From Hypericum androsaemum (lineage: Eukaryota > Streptophyta > Magnoliopsida > Malpighiales > Hypericaceae), in assembly GCA_963995505.1 (NCBI GenBank), contig OZ023184.1:5084001-5148000 (forward strand): a stretch of 64,000 bases of DNA. Direction: 5' to 3'. Within the stretch, counting starts at the first letter, position 1, and each line of letters begins with the position of its first letter. Positions 24,598-35,965 of the stretch are shown here, piece by piece. Position numbers and translations under genes: made by a program. The notes under the pieces were generated by a model that saw only the letters and a program-made list of their open reading frames with translations, was not told the origin of the DNA and ran no database searches.

Positions 24598-24609
24598 TGG
24601 TATCAGAGC
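24598..24609 (+). other. Primer binding site
   Basis: TGGTATCAGAGC, three bases after the 5' LTR. It is complementary to the 3' end of initiator methionine tRNA, as in most plant copia elements. Confidence 0.9.
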
Positions 24610-24864
24610 TCGATTTGTCGTGACCCGTCATCGGTTCGAGGAGAGAGGCTACGTTTCTGCCTCGGTGAACAGTAACCTCGGTGAACAGTAGTCCGTTTTT
24701 GAAGAGGGAGAGGACGTCCGTGTTCCTTGCTGTCCGCCTTCGCTCCTTGACATTTGTGGGTCTTGGTGTATCGACCGAGCACCGCTGTAGGTCAAGTTAC
24801 CGCTGTCCTAAGGTATCTCGTGAAACCCTAACTTTTTGGGGTTGTTGGGTTTGAATCGATTGAG

Positions 24865-25240
24865 ATGGAGATGTCGACGAAGTATGATATTGAGAAGTAT
24901 GATGGGAAGATAAGTTTTGCACTTTGGCAAGTGCGTATGGCTGCTATTTTGTCTAGCCTTGGAATTAAGGGTGCCATATATGGTAGAGACAAATTGAGTG
25001 ATGCTGTTTCGGATAAGAAGTGGCAAGATATGGATGACAAGGCTCTCTCTACTATTCAATTATGTTTGAGTAATGCAACATTACAGGAGGTCTTATCGGA
25101 GAAAACCGTAAAAGATTCGTGGGAAAAGTTAGAGAGTATTTATATGAAAAAGTCTCTAACTAATCGTTTGCGGCTGAAGTTACGTCTCTACACTCTTCGC
25201 ATGGATGAAGGTACATCACTTTCTGATCATGTTGGAGAAG
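24865..25240 (+). pseudogene. copia gag, N-terminal part, truncated by a deletion
   Basis: Starts MEMSTKYDIEKYDGKISFAL and reads as a typical copia gag through SWEKLESIYMKKSLTNRL to SLSDHV. The frame then ends within five codons (stop 25249-25251). The later gag segment ITLDDVKSNLQAK resumes in another frame at about 25243. A middle piece of gag is absent compared with related elements, so the copy has an internal deletion that also shifts the frame. The exact size of the deletion cannot be measured here. Confidence 0.85.
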
Positions 25241-25242
25241 AT

Positions 25243-28200
25243 TACCCTTGATGATGTTAAAAGTAATTTGCAAGCCAAGTTGCACTTGGATAGTGAGATG
25301 ACCAATGTTGAGAAGGAGAGTCAAGGTGTTGGTTTGGTTGTAGATCGGGGGAGGTCTAAAGAGAGAACCCCGAAAGATTCAAGAACTCGTTCCAAGTCCA
25401 GGAATAAGAATCTCACATGCCATTATTGCAGGAAGAAGGGACACATCAAGGCCGATTGTTTCAAGTTGAAGAATAAACAAAAGGCTAAAGGGGTTGTTTC
25501 AGAGGAGGCTAATGTAGCTGGTGGTGACACAATTGATACTCTTTGTGCAATAGATGGTAGTGTTAGTGATGAGAATTTTTGGATTATGGATACGGGTGCC
25601 TCTCAACACATGACTCTAAATAGAGATTGGTTTGAGACATATCAGTCGTCAAATGGTAAGATACTCATGGGCAATAATAATTTGTGCAAGGTTGCAGGTG
25701 TTGGCACAATCAAGATTAAGTTTCATGATGGCAAGATCCGAAGATTGACAGGTGTGAGGCATATACCTGACTTAACAAAGAACTTGATCTCTTTAGGATT
25801 ACTTGAAGAAAAGGGATGCAAGTTCCAAAGTGAAGGTGGAGTTCTACGAATTTCAAAAGGAGCTCTCACTATTATGAAGGCAAAGAGAGTTGGAACTCTC
25901 TATTTCTTACAAGGTTCCACGGTCAAGGATTCAGCCGCTATTGCTTGTCCTACCTCGGATGCAGATGTTACAAAGTTGTGGCATATAAAGTTGGGACATA
26001 TGAGTGAGCGGGGAATGGCCATCTTGAGTAAAAGAGGCTTGTTATGTGGCCAATGCACAAGTAGCATGAGCTTTTGTGAACATTGTGTATATGGCAAACA
26101 AAAGAGGTTAAGCTTCTCGACGGCCATTCATTCGACCAAAGAAACATTAGATTATATTCATTCAGATCTTTGGGGACCCTCTCGTGTGCCATCAAAAGGT
26201 AAAGGTTCTCGTTACTTGCTTACTTTCATTGATGATTTTTCAAGAAAAGTTTGGGTTTATTTCTTGAAGGAGAAAAACCAAGTGTTCAAAACCTTCAAAG
26301 AATGGAAAATCCTTTTGGAAAAGCAAACATGAAAGAAAGTGAAGAGGTTGAGAACTGATAATGGTTTAGAATATTACAACCGAGAATTTGATGAGTTTTG
26401 CAAGACCGAAGGGATTGTTCGGCATAAGACTGTTGTGTATACTCCACAACAAAATGGGGTTGCAGAAAGGGCAAATAGGACACTACTTGAAAAGGCTCGT
26501 TGTATGCTTTTTAATGCAGGTTTGGGTAAGGAGTTTTGGGCAGAAGCTGTGAGCACTTCATGCTATTTGATGAATCGATCTCCTACCACTTCGATTGAGT
26601 GCAAGACACCCAATGAGGTATGGTCAGGTAAGCTGGCTGATTATTCAATCTTAAGGGTATTTGGTTGTCCTGCTTATGCTCACACAAATGAAGAAAAGTT
26701 AGAGCCAAGAGCAAAGAAGTGTATTTTTGTTGGGTATCCCATGAATGTGAAGGGGTACAAGTTATGGTATCCTAAATTTTCCAAGTTTCTCATCTCCAGA
26801 GATGTTACATTTGATGAGTCGGCAATATTGAAAGCAAATGATGTTACTTCCGAGTCGGGTATTAAAGAGAATGAGAAAGTTGAGCAAAAGGTAGAGTTTG
26901 AGGTACCGGTTCTAAAATTTGATGAAGAAGAAGAAGGTCAAGAAGTCGAGCAACCTTATTCTTTGGCTAGGGACCGACCTAGAAGGGAGACTAAAGTGCC
27001 GGAAAGGTATGGATGGTCTGATTTTGCTTTCTGTTTGGCAGCTGCTGAAGAGGTAGAGTTTAGTGATCCATCAACATATGAAGAAGCAGTTTCTTCTAAA
27101 GATGCAGCTGAATGGGTTGGTGCCATGAATGAGGAGGTTCATTCCTTGGAAAAAAATCAGACTTGGACTCTTGTGAAGCCACCTAATGACAAGAGAACTG
27201 TTGGTTATAAGTGGGTTTTCAAGAGAAAGGTAGATGGATCAAATTCTAAATTTTTTTGATATAAGGCAAGGCTTGTGGCTAAGGGTTATAGCCAAGTGCA
27301 AGGTATTGACTTCAATGAAATATTCTCACCCGTTGTTAGGCATACCTCTATTCGAATTTTACTCTCTTTGGTTGCAATGAAAGATTTAGAATTGGAATAA
27401 TTGGATGTGAAAACAGCCTTCTTGCATGGTGATTTAGAAGAGCAAATCTATATGGAACAACCGGAGGGTTTCGAAGTTATAGGATATGAGGACTATGTGT
27501 GTTTATTGAAGAAGTCACTTTATGGCCTCAAGCAGTCACCTCGGCAATGGTATAAGAAGTTTGACTCTTTCATGCCACTAATATGGGAGAAATTAAGAAG
27601 TTGAAGGAGTAGCTTAGCTCAGCATTTGAGATGAAAGATTTGGGTACTGCCAGAAGAATCCTTGGTATGGAGATCACTAGGGATCGGTCCAACTGGAAGC
27701 TTTATCTTTCACAAAAGAGCTTTGCCGAGAAAGTTCTTCACCGGTTTCGGTCTAACATGAAGAATCTTAAAGTTGTTTCTACTCCTCTTGCAAAGTATTT
27801 CAAGCTTTTACGTGAATTGAGTCCGAAGTCTAATGGTGAAAGGAGATATATGGAGAAGGTTCCATATTTAAGTGTCGTTGGGAGCCTTATGTATTTGATG
27901 GTATGTACTCGACCCGAACTTTCACAAGCTGTTAGTGTAGTTAGCAGGTATCTTTCTTATCCTGGAAAAGGGCATTGGAAAGCGGTGAAATAGATTTTTC
28001 GCTATTTGAAAAGTACCGTTGATGCTCGTTTGGAGTTTGGGAAAGAAAATGGTGCACTAACAGGTTATGTGAATTCTGATTATGGTGGTGATCTTGATAA
28101 GGGAAGATCTTTGACAGGGTGCATTTTCACTTTTGATAAAACTGCAATTAGTTGGAAGTCACAACTTCAGCCAACAGTTGCACTTTCAACTACCGAAGCC

Positions 28201-28518
28201 GAATATATGGCAATTACGGAGGCAATAAAAGAAGCGATTTGGCTCAAGTCATTTGTTGGTGAGATGCCTTCTTTTCTTGGTTCTATTGTGGTATTTTGTG
28301 ACAGTCAAAGTGCAGTTCATTTGACAAAGGACCGTATGTACCATGAGAGGACCAAGCACATTGACATCCGGTACCATTTTATTCGAGACGTCATCTCGGA
28401 AGGTAAAGTTCTTGTGAAGAAGATTGGTACGGAGTCAAATCCCGCTGACATACTCACAAAGCCTCTTTCAATTGTAAAGTTTAGATTTTGCACTAGTTCG
28501 GTGTCAGTTTGTTACTAG
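25243..28518 (+). pseudogene. copia pol remnant (protease, integrase, RT, RNase H)
   Basis: In order: zinc knuckle CHYCRKKGHIKADC near 25418; protease DTGAS at 25589-25603; GAG-pre-integrase LWHIKLGHMSERGM near 25975; integrase with HSDLWGP (26160), FIDDFSRK (26227) and NGVAERANR (26455); RT from AAEWVGAMNEE (27106) to [16 protein letters not shown] (27520); RNase H with GYVNSDYGGDLDKGRSLTGC and TTEAEYMA; and the usual C-terminus TESNPADILTKPL. Stops lie at 26330-26332, 27257-27259, 27398-27400 and 27991-27993. Around 27575-27590 the RT jumps to a later segment, omitting the region that holds the catalytic aspartate pair. The product would be inactive. Confidence 0.9.
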
Positions 28519-28600
28519 CTTTTGCTAGTTGTGTTTAGTGTTCGTTGTTTGGTTAATGTTCGATTTTTGGTTTGGGCACAATTTAGCTAAAGGTGGAGAT

Positions 28601-28814
28601 TGTTAGATATTGAGCCCAAATTGTGTTTTGGGCTTTTGGGCCAAGTTAGTCCATCTTATATATATGTAATAGACATGAGAATAGTAGTGAATTTTCCTTC
28701 TACTTCCACTTCTCTGGAAGTTACTTCCCCTCCTTCTCTGTCAGTTTTTTTTAAAATAAAAAATCACACTTCCATTTCTATCTAGTACCACTATATCTAG
28801 GTACAACTATAACA
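28601..28814 (+). repeat. 3' LTR
   Basis: 214 bp, same ends as the 5' LTR, lacking its 16-base segment. Three substitutions in about 214 aligned bases point to a recent insertion. Confidence 0.92.
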
Positions 28815-29850
28815 GTTACTTTGGTAAAATTAGTCCTTGCCAATTATTTTTTTCTATTTCATGTAGATGTTTTCTATGCCCGAGGGTGTGATATTACTTT
28901 GGTATCTATCGATGTTTTTGGGCATGATTCTACCATTTCCACCAAAAAAATCTACCGATATTTTCGGGCATCTCAGATTTTCCGGCTCTGACACCTTTGT
29001 GTGGAATCTAACTCCTAGTGTGGGTTCCTCTGTTAAAGGCTCGTACAGCCTGGTCCTCAACGGTTTCTCCATCGACTCCAACAGGTATGTCAAAAGAATT
29101 TTTAGAGATTAATTCCTTTTAAAGTTAGTTATTTTCTGTGGATGGCGTGCGTTGCAAGGTAAGAGGTAGTTAGTTGTTTTCTGTGGATGGCGTGCGTTGC
29201 AAGGTAAAAGGAAAAAAAATGACAATCTCTCGTGGGTTGGGGCTATAAGAAATCAAAGTTCCTCGTGTATCTCTTGTAATTCTTCTGTGGAATGTTCATC
29301 ACATTTGCTATTTCATTGTGATATGGCGATAAGGATTTGGTACTACTTCACGGAAGCTATGGGGGTGTATTGGTGTGTTAGCGGATTGGCGATGGGTTGT
29401 TTCAATATTTTGATGGGTTTAGTCAAAGATAATCTTACCAAGAGGTTTTGGTACATTCTATTTGTTGGTGTATTTGGAAGCAATGTAATTAGGCGATTTT
29501 CGATCATCAACTGATATATTTCAAATGGCTGCTTCTTCGGTCCTTTTCTGAATGAAAGACTTGTTGGTCGAATCTGTCACGTGCTTTCGCTCGGCAGGAT
29601 TCTTGGCGCTGGTTCGCTCGTGTTACCTGACTGGTTTGTGCTTGCTGGTGTTGAGGGATTTTGGGGTGGAACTTTTGTTCTGGTGCTACTGGTTTGCCTC
29701 GCTGGCTTCTTCATCTTTTTCTCTTTTGGTCTTGTTGGCCTCGGCTTAGGTTTTGCGGGAGTTTTAGTGATGGAGTTTTTGAATTTTCTGAATTTTTTTC
29801 TTTTCTATTTTTGGCTGTTTGAATTTTTGTTATTGAGGGTGTGATATTGT
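28815..29850 (+). mobile_element. LINE ORF2 relic, part 2
   Basis: Continuation of the LINE cut at 24364. DTFVWNLTPSVGSSVKGSYS near 28990-29050 and CISCNSSVECSSHLLFHCD near 29265-29320 match the C-terminal zinc-finger region of plant LINE ORF2. The T-rich tail to about 29850 resembles LINE 3' sequence; the exact end is uncertain. A 45-base tandem duplication lies at 29124-29213. Confidence 0.75.
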
Positions 29851-30391
29851 TTTTGCGATTTTAATGTCGATATAGGTTTTTCTTTCGAATTTTGGTGCGG
29901 TAGGTTTTTAACGATGGCTGCGGTCGCAACCCCAACCCATTTACTCTATGGCAAAGAGAATATTATACTAGGATCTATTACCATGACACTTATTAATATA
30001 TCTACTTTTTTAAAAAAATCCCTCCATTAAATTTTTAATATAATTTAAATATAAATTAATTATCAATAAATATTGGGATATCATGCGATTTCAAACCAAG
30101 ATGTTGCTAATTGATGACTTTTTTTAAGATTATGACTTAGAAGACTTTTCACTAATCAAAAAATAGGAGTGCAATTTGGGTGGTAACACCAAGTACAAAG
30201 ATATGAACTGTTATATAATTCACTAGAACTCTATCAAATTGTAGAAGTCAGAGATTGCTTGTCCTAAGCCAGATATCAGCTTCGAGAACTGAATTAATTT
30301 TGTATAAGAGATAATGTCTGCTAACATAGTTAGTTAAATAATTCCATATTATTGCATACATAGTACAACTAAGAAAGTGACTTCTAAGAAT
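29851..30391. other. Intergenic, nothing recognised
   Basis: AT-rich sequence between the LINE tail and a MITE. Confidence 0.5.
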
Positions 30392-30399
30392 ATTAAAAC

Positions 30400-30898
30400 T
30401 AGGAATGGCAATGACTAGGATCCGGGTAAGATCCATAGAACTCAGATTCTTACCCTTTTTTTGAATGGTGAACTCAAATTTTTACCCTTATTTTCTTTAA
30501 AAATAAAGATTCTGGAAAGATTACGGGAACTCATGGGTCCGTATTATTTAAAAATTATATTTTAATTTGATTGTTCTCACTAGGAGAAACAAAAAAATGT
30601 GAATGTGATTAATTTGTTCATTAAAATAAATCAATATAAAAAAATAAACAAATCCAAAAATATTAAAGTTCGGCAGATTGAGATTGAGAATTTTGTATTA
30701 TGTTTAATAATTAATGTACATATATATTATTTTAAAAAATTTGAGTTCAGAGCAGATCTATATCCATACCTTATCTTTTTAAAATATAAAGATCTGAGCA
30801 AGATCAGTATCTAGACCCAATCAAAATTAACGGATCTTAGACCTTTCAGATTTAGTTCAGAGTCGACTTTGAGAATAAAGATCTAATTATCATCCCTA
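30400..30898 (+). mobile_element. hAT-type MITE
   Basis: A 499-bp element. Left end TAGGAATGGCAATGACTAGG; the right end reversed reads TAGGGATGATAATTAGATC. It is flanked by an exact 8-bp duplication ATTAAAAC at 30392-30399 and 30899-30906. AT-rich interior, no ORF. The ends resemble a widespread plant MITE type beginning TAGGGATGGCAAT; that resemblance is from memory. Confidence 0.85.
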
Positions 30899-30906
30899 AT
30901 TAAAAC

Positions 30907-31286
30907 ATCGAGTGAACAGCCTTTCAAGGACGTGTGTTGCCAAGCGATGACTAAAATGGTGGCCCGGTGAAGCAAAAGCAATAATTTTGCAAGAACCAAC
31001 TGGTGGACCCGTTGACTGCCCTTTTTGACTTGATAATGGACTATTCTGGAGAGTTGGAACTTTTGACTGGCTTACCTTACACTACTAATTTGCATTTGAT
31101 TCATGGCCCAAATTGCGTCCTTTTGACCCGGAAGCCTTCGATTATAACTTTGACCATTTTTAGATGCTATAAGATAAAAAAAAACCCAAGAACCATACAA
31201 CATTTTTCACTATTTTCTCAAATGCTGATTTTTTCTCAAGAAAAATAAGAAAACATCATTCACCAAGAACCATACAACATTTAAAA
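30907..31286. other. Intergenic, nothing recognised
   Basis: No gene or repeat recognised, apart from a short repeated phrase ACCAAGAACCATACAACATT-like near 31188-31203 and 31261-31280. Confidence 0.45.
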
Positions 31287-31615
31287 ATGGGGGTCAAACA
31301 ACATAACAGAGACAAGATTACTTGGGTGGCTGACAGTAATGGAATTTATTCATCTAGTTCACTGGGAAGAATATGTTATTCAGAAAGGCCGAGACACTCC
31401 CTGGCCGGAGAACTTCTACAGGTTTGGACGGGTACAATCCCTCACAAAATCGAATGTTTCTGTGATTAAAAATACAAGGACGCCTTCAAACTCGGATAAT
31501 CTCATCAGAGTGGAAAATTTAGAAGCCTGAGATTGCATATGCCCGATGTGCAGTGACGAAGATGAAAACAACTTGCACCTTCTCCTGCATTGCACGTTTG
31601 CCAGCTGGGTGTGAT
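31287..31615 (+). mobile_element. LINE ORF2 fragment (C-terminal region)
   Basis: DKITWVADSNGIYSSSSLGR and GTIPHKIECFC near 31310-31455, then CPMCSDEDENNLHLLLHC near 31540-31597, match the C-terminal zinc-finger region of plant LINE ORF2. Frames are broken and both sides are truncated. Confidence 0.7.
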
Positions 31616-32552
31616 CTTACTTTATTTTTCAAATATATATTTTTGTGTTTTGAAATTAATCACCAAATTGTTAATTTTTGGGAGCTACTCGTGAGCTGGT
31701 AAGAGTTAGGGCTATATCTCGACTCTACGTGTGTTCCAACCGTAAAGAATTGATGTAGCTCACCTTTGACAATTACGTAGCCAATTGAATAACTTGATGG
31801 TGGATAAGGATGGAAGTAGAGTTTATTAAAATAATATTTACAGCCTAATTATTATAGAATTATCTATTATTTTATAATAGTCGGTCTCGTCAAATAAGAT
31901 TGCACATCATTACGCTTGCAACCACTCTAGACTCGACAAATTGGAAATTCTTGTAATAGAATCTATTTCTGAAATTTAAATCGATTTGAGTTCAGTACAA
32001 TATGATTGAGGCGATCAACGATCAATTATAATTTTAATATTTCTCGAAGTAAATTATAATTTTAACTATATACATATCCAACTGGCAATATACATATATG
32101 TGTGTATATATATATATATATATGTATATTGCGAGTTGGATATGGGGCCAGAATTTTAGGTTTGTTATCCTTTTTCAACCTTTACGTATAACCATGGACA
32201 TGCTAATTCCTTCTTTGACCGCCCAGAGCTCTCCTCGTTCTCGTAAAGTAATTATGACAAATCAGATGTGAGAAAATATGACCAATAAGGCAATTAATCA
32301 AAGACCACATCATTGATATGACAATAATTATTATTCGATAATATTCGACTCTTCATATTATATGAATTAATTCAAAATATCAACTCCTTTCTCTCCTTAC
32401 GCTTGTCCAAATCCCATTTTCGACCCTTTTTATTAAAAGACCTTAGTGACGTCTCGTTTCCGAGATCGATTGTAACTTCTTATTTTGAATAAATAAAGAT
32501 ATGCTAGGGGTACCTTTAGCCCCTCTCTCTTGACAAAAAAAAATTCCATATC

Positions 32553-32600
<48 letters not shown>

Positions 32601-32672
32601 GAACCATTTAAGTCTACAAGCACATAAACAACTACACAAACTCAAGAAAGTCACCAAAATTGGGTATTTTCC
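31616..32672. other. Upstream region of the PUB24-like gene
   Basis: AT-rich, with (TA)n tracts at about 32105-32123 and 32555-32600. The second ends about 70 bases before the start codon, inside the probable promoter or leader. No other gene seen. Confidence 0.55.
32555..32600 (+). repeat. (AT)n microsatellite next to the PUB24-like start
   Basis: About 46 bases of AT dinucleotide with one T interruption, 72 bases before the ATG at 32673. Because of its position its length could affect transcription start or leader length; this is inference. Confidence 0.85.
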
Positions 32673-33887
32673 ATGGAAGATGTTGAGATTCCTCAGTATT
32701 TTATCTGCCCAATATCTCTCCAAATCATAAGAGACCCCGTTACAACCATTACCGGGATAACCTACGACCGGGAGAGCATCGAACACTGGCTATTCTCCAA
32801 CAAGAACACTTCTTGTCCGTTGACCAAACAGCCATTACCGATGGACTCCGACCTGACACCGAACCACACTCTCCGTAGGTTAATCCAAGCTTGGTGTATC
32901 GACAATGCCGCGTCGGGGATCGACACGATCCCCACCCCGAAACCCTGTCTCGATAAGCACTTCTTCCTCGAGTTGATGAAAGGTCTAACCGCGACCAACC
33001 AGGAGAAGAAGCAAGCGATGACCCTGAAGCGGTTGGAGTCGCTCGCGGTGGAGAACGAGAGACACAAGAAGTACATGGTGGAGGCAGGGATCTCGAAGGT
33101 GGTGACGATGTTTATAGTATCGAATTGCTATAACAAGTCCCGGGTTAGTGGCCTACAGGAAGCACTTAGCTTGTTGCGCTTGGTGGGCGTCCCTCCGAGT
33201 GATTGGAAGGCGGTTTTGGGAGAAAAAGATCAGGTGATCCAATCCTTGACTTGGGTTTTGACCCACAGCCAAGTTATGGTCCTTAAATCCAATGCGGTTT
33301 GGGTTTTGAAGAAGTTGCTAGGGCAAGCGAGCCTGAGCGTTCTCGAGAGGCTCGATGGCGAGTTCTTCGGAACGATCATCGGGTTCTTGAAGGAGAAGCA
33401 CACCCAACACGGGATCAACTCTGCGTTGCAGGTGTTGTTAAATGCTTGTCCATGGGGGAGGAACAGGATACTGATGGTGGAGCTTGGCGCGGTGTTCCAA
33501 CTCATCGAGCTCGAGCTGGGATCGCCCGAGAGGCGGACCACCGAGCTCGTACTTGGCGTATTGGTGCATTTGATCTCTTGCGCTGATGGTAGGGCGCAAT
33601 TCCTGAGCCATAAGGGCGCGTTGGCGGTGATATCACAGCGGATACTCACCGTCTCGCCGGTCGTGGACGACCTGGCGGTGTTAGTTATATCGATGATATG
33701 CAAGCACTTGGGGAGTAATATTTCTGTGCTTCAGGAAATGGTGAGTTTTCAGGCGGCGAGGAAGTTGTGTATATTGATCCAATCTGAACATGGAGGCTAT
33801 GGCTTGAAGCATAAGGCAAAGGAAATCCTTAGGTCACATTATCATGTTTGGAAGGATTCTCCTTGCTTCTCTCTTAGGGTATCCTAG
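32673..33887 (+). CDS. PUB24: U-box E3 ubiquitin ligase, PUB24-like
   Basis: A single-exon gene of 404 residues. Residues about 6-80 form a U-box (EIPQYFICPISLQIIRDPVT, TGITYDRESIEHWLF, CPLTKQPLP, LTPNHTLRRLIQAWC), which binds E2 enzymes without zinc. The rest is an ARM-type helical repeat region that would choose substrates. PLPMDSDLTPNH fits PUB24 better than PUB22/23, and the linker after the U-box differs from the two genes downstream. Known of the family: PUB22, PUB23 and PUB24 jointly dampen pattern-triggered immunity in Arabidopsis. The ATG is preceded by TTTTCC and is the first in frame after the promoter tract. PUB24 assignment is by sequence phrases, not a tree. Confidence 0.88.
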   Translation: MEDVEIPQYFICPISLQIIRDPVTTITGITYDRESIEHWLFSNKNTSCPLTKQPLPMDSDLTPNHTLRRLIQAWCIDNAASGIDTIPTPKPCLDKHFFLELMKGLTATNQEKKQAMTLKRLESLAVENERHKKYMVEAGISKVVTMFIVSNCYNKSRVSGLQEALSLLRLVGVPPSDWKAVLGEKDQVIQSLTWVLTHSQVMVLKSNAVWVLKKLLGQASLSVLERLDGEFFGTIIGFLKEKHTQHGINSALQVLLNACPWGRNRILMVELGAVFQLIELELGSPERRTTELVLGVLVHLISCADGRAQFLSHKGALAVISQRILTVSPVVDDLAVLVISMICKHLGSNISVLQEMVSFQAARKLCILIQSEHGGYGLKHKAKEILRSHYHVWKDSPCFSLRVS

Positions 33888-35964
33888 CTAGCGGTTTTAA
33901 CTTATGAATTCGTTGTTGTTCGCACGATAGAGAAGTCAAATGTTATTTAAACTTTGATCCGATGAGCTTTAAATAGGGAGATTACCACATTGCAGAGCAA
34001 GTGTAATAAACTTATTTGTAAGTGTTAAGATTTTATGTTATTTATGAAAATTTTAAGATATTATTTTACAAAAGGCAATATTGTTTTTTAAGGTGAATTT
34101 TACAATTGATGTCCTTCGATGATGATGATTGTGGTCGTATTCGGCGATTGTTTGTTCTTGGTCTACCTTCTGGTCAACTAATGATCTGGATGGTAGACGA
34201 CGAAATTGAAATATATTTTCATTTGGATAAATTATTAGCTAGCTAGATTGTGCTGATGTACAGCTATGTGGCCAAATATATGTAGCTTCCCATGTGATGA
34301 ATGCGACTATCATCCGATTGTACTTACTCTTTATCGAGATCATGAATTAAGCTTTCGATAATAATTTAATAAAAACCCGTATAATTTCGATTTAGCATTT
34401 GAATTCCAACAATCTCCTTAATACCGGATATATACATATATAATTGGTGCTACTTGTCTTGGTTGGATTCCTAACAGAGACTTTCGATAGGAAAAGTCCA
34501 TTTTCATGATACGTAAAAACTAGAAATTTCCACTTAACCAGTGTTTAAATGTGTCTTATGTCACGAGATGGCAATTTAGTGTGCATGTATTTGGTTTTAT
34601 TCGAGGGCAACGGACAACTATGTAAAGTCAGCAAATTTGGACTAGTACTTTTTTTGACGTCCACAAAGTTCAACTGATATCATATGGAACGACATATTTT
34701 GGATGCAAGGGCGGAAAACCCGCCAGGAAAAAATTGAATAAAATGAAGGGAAATGTGTGCTAAGTACTAATCCCAATGTTAATTGGGATTCCAAATCATG
34801 GAAACTCGGAGAAAAAAAGTTCATTTTAAGGCCCGATAGTTTCCACATTTGTATATCCGGGTCATAGATAAAGTTATATTTATTACATATTTTGTAGTTT
34901 TCCCTATTCGTACATGTTAGGATCATTCAGTTGCTAAGATACAATGTTTTAAAAAATTGGACCGAGAGGTCACCTAAATTTCTTTTGTTTCTTTGTCCGA
35001 CTAATTATACCATTGGTAAGATTAAATTTTTAAATAAAAATTCTGATTTAAATTTTCAAATAATTTTAAATATCAACTAATTTTATTACAAATTTTATCA
35101 TTTAAAAATATCAAAACCATTATTTAATTGCTTTTAGAAAATTCAAAAAAATATATATTTTGGGCGATTTGATCTAAACTTACTAGTCCAACTAAGTAAA
35201 CCATCCGATTAAACGACAACTCTCTATATTTTTGCATTAAAATGTTAGTGTCGGGTCATGGTTTTAAAACAAAATATTTGTTTAGTGAGCCACACGGGCC
35301 CAAATTAAAATTGTTATGATATGAACAATAAATAGAGAAAGCGAAATGTGGGTCGGGTTTGTGGGCTTTTTTTGGACAACTATTATTTAGAGTGGATGTG
35401 CCAAACAGAAGATGCCTGTTTTAGCCGTCGTCGACTCCCCTTTCTCGACTCTTTGATCTCTCTCTAGCGGGCCCACTAGTCTACTCTTTTGGACGAAGTA
35501 ATTTATTAAGGAGTTAATTGCTAAAAAATGACGATTACGTACGAACAATGCAAATGGAATCTTATTTGTACTTTTTCGCCGAAAAAATATAGCCTAATTA
35601 ATAATTGATTCATCATGACATGATTTTTTCCTCTTCTAAAAATAGCCAATGTCAAACATTAAATCTTAAAGTTAGGCCCAAACCCATCTGCAAGCAATTT
35701 ATTAACCAATAAATTTTGAATTAAAACTTTTGAAAATATAATATTATTAAATAATTGTTGATAAAATTTTATCACTATAATGCTCACTTATACTACACTT
35801 TAATTAGGGAACTTGTTAATTTAAACACGTGGGTAAAAACACACATTTGATCATTTTTCTTTCTAGTGGAAGGGTCAAAAACATAATGCGTGTTAAAAGT
35901 ATTTTAACAACCTTGTGTTTGTCTTGCCTACTATATTTAATTATTTTGGCTCTCTTATGTCTTA
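33888..35964. other. 3' flank of the PUB24-like gene and gene-poor stretch
   Basis: AT-rich. ORFs such as 34642-34926 (minus) have no recognisable domain. No gene, tRNA or structured repeat seen. Confidence 0.5.
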
Positions 35965-35965
35965 T

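Larger units (their letters stand above)
24365..28814 (+). mobile_element. Ty1-copia LTR retrotransposon, nearly complete but defective
   Basis: A 4450-bp element with LTRs at 24365-24594 and 28601-28814, a priming site at 24598 and a polypurine tract (AAAGGTGGAGAT) at 28589-28600. It is flanked by GTTAT (24360-24364) and GTTAC (28815-28819), a 5-bp duplication with one mismatch. Domain order is gag, zinc knuckle, protease, integrase, RT, RNase H, which is the copia order. At least four stops, an internal gag deletion and loss of the RT catalytic segment mean it cannot move by itself. It sits inside a LINE relic in the same orientation. Confidence 0.92.
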
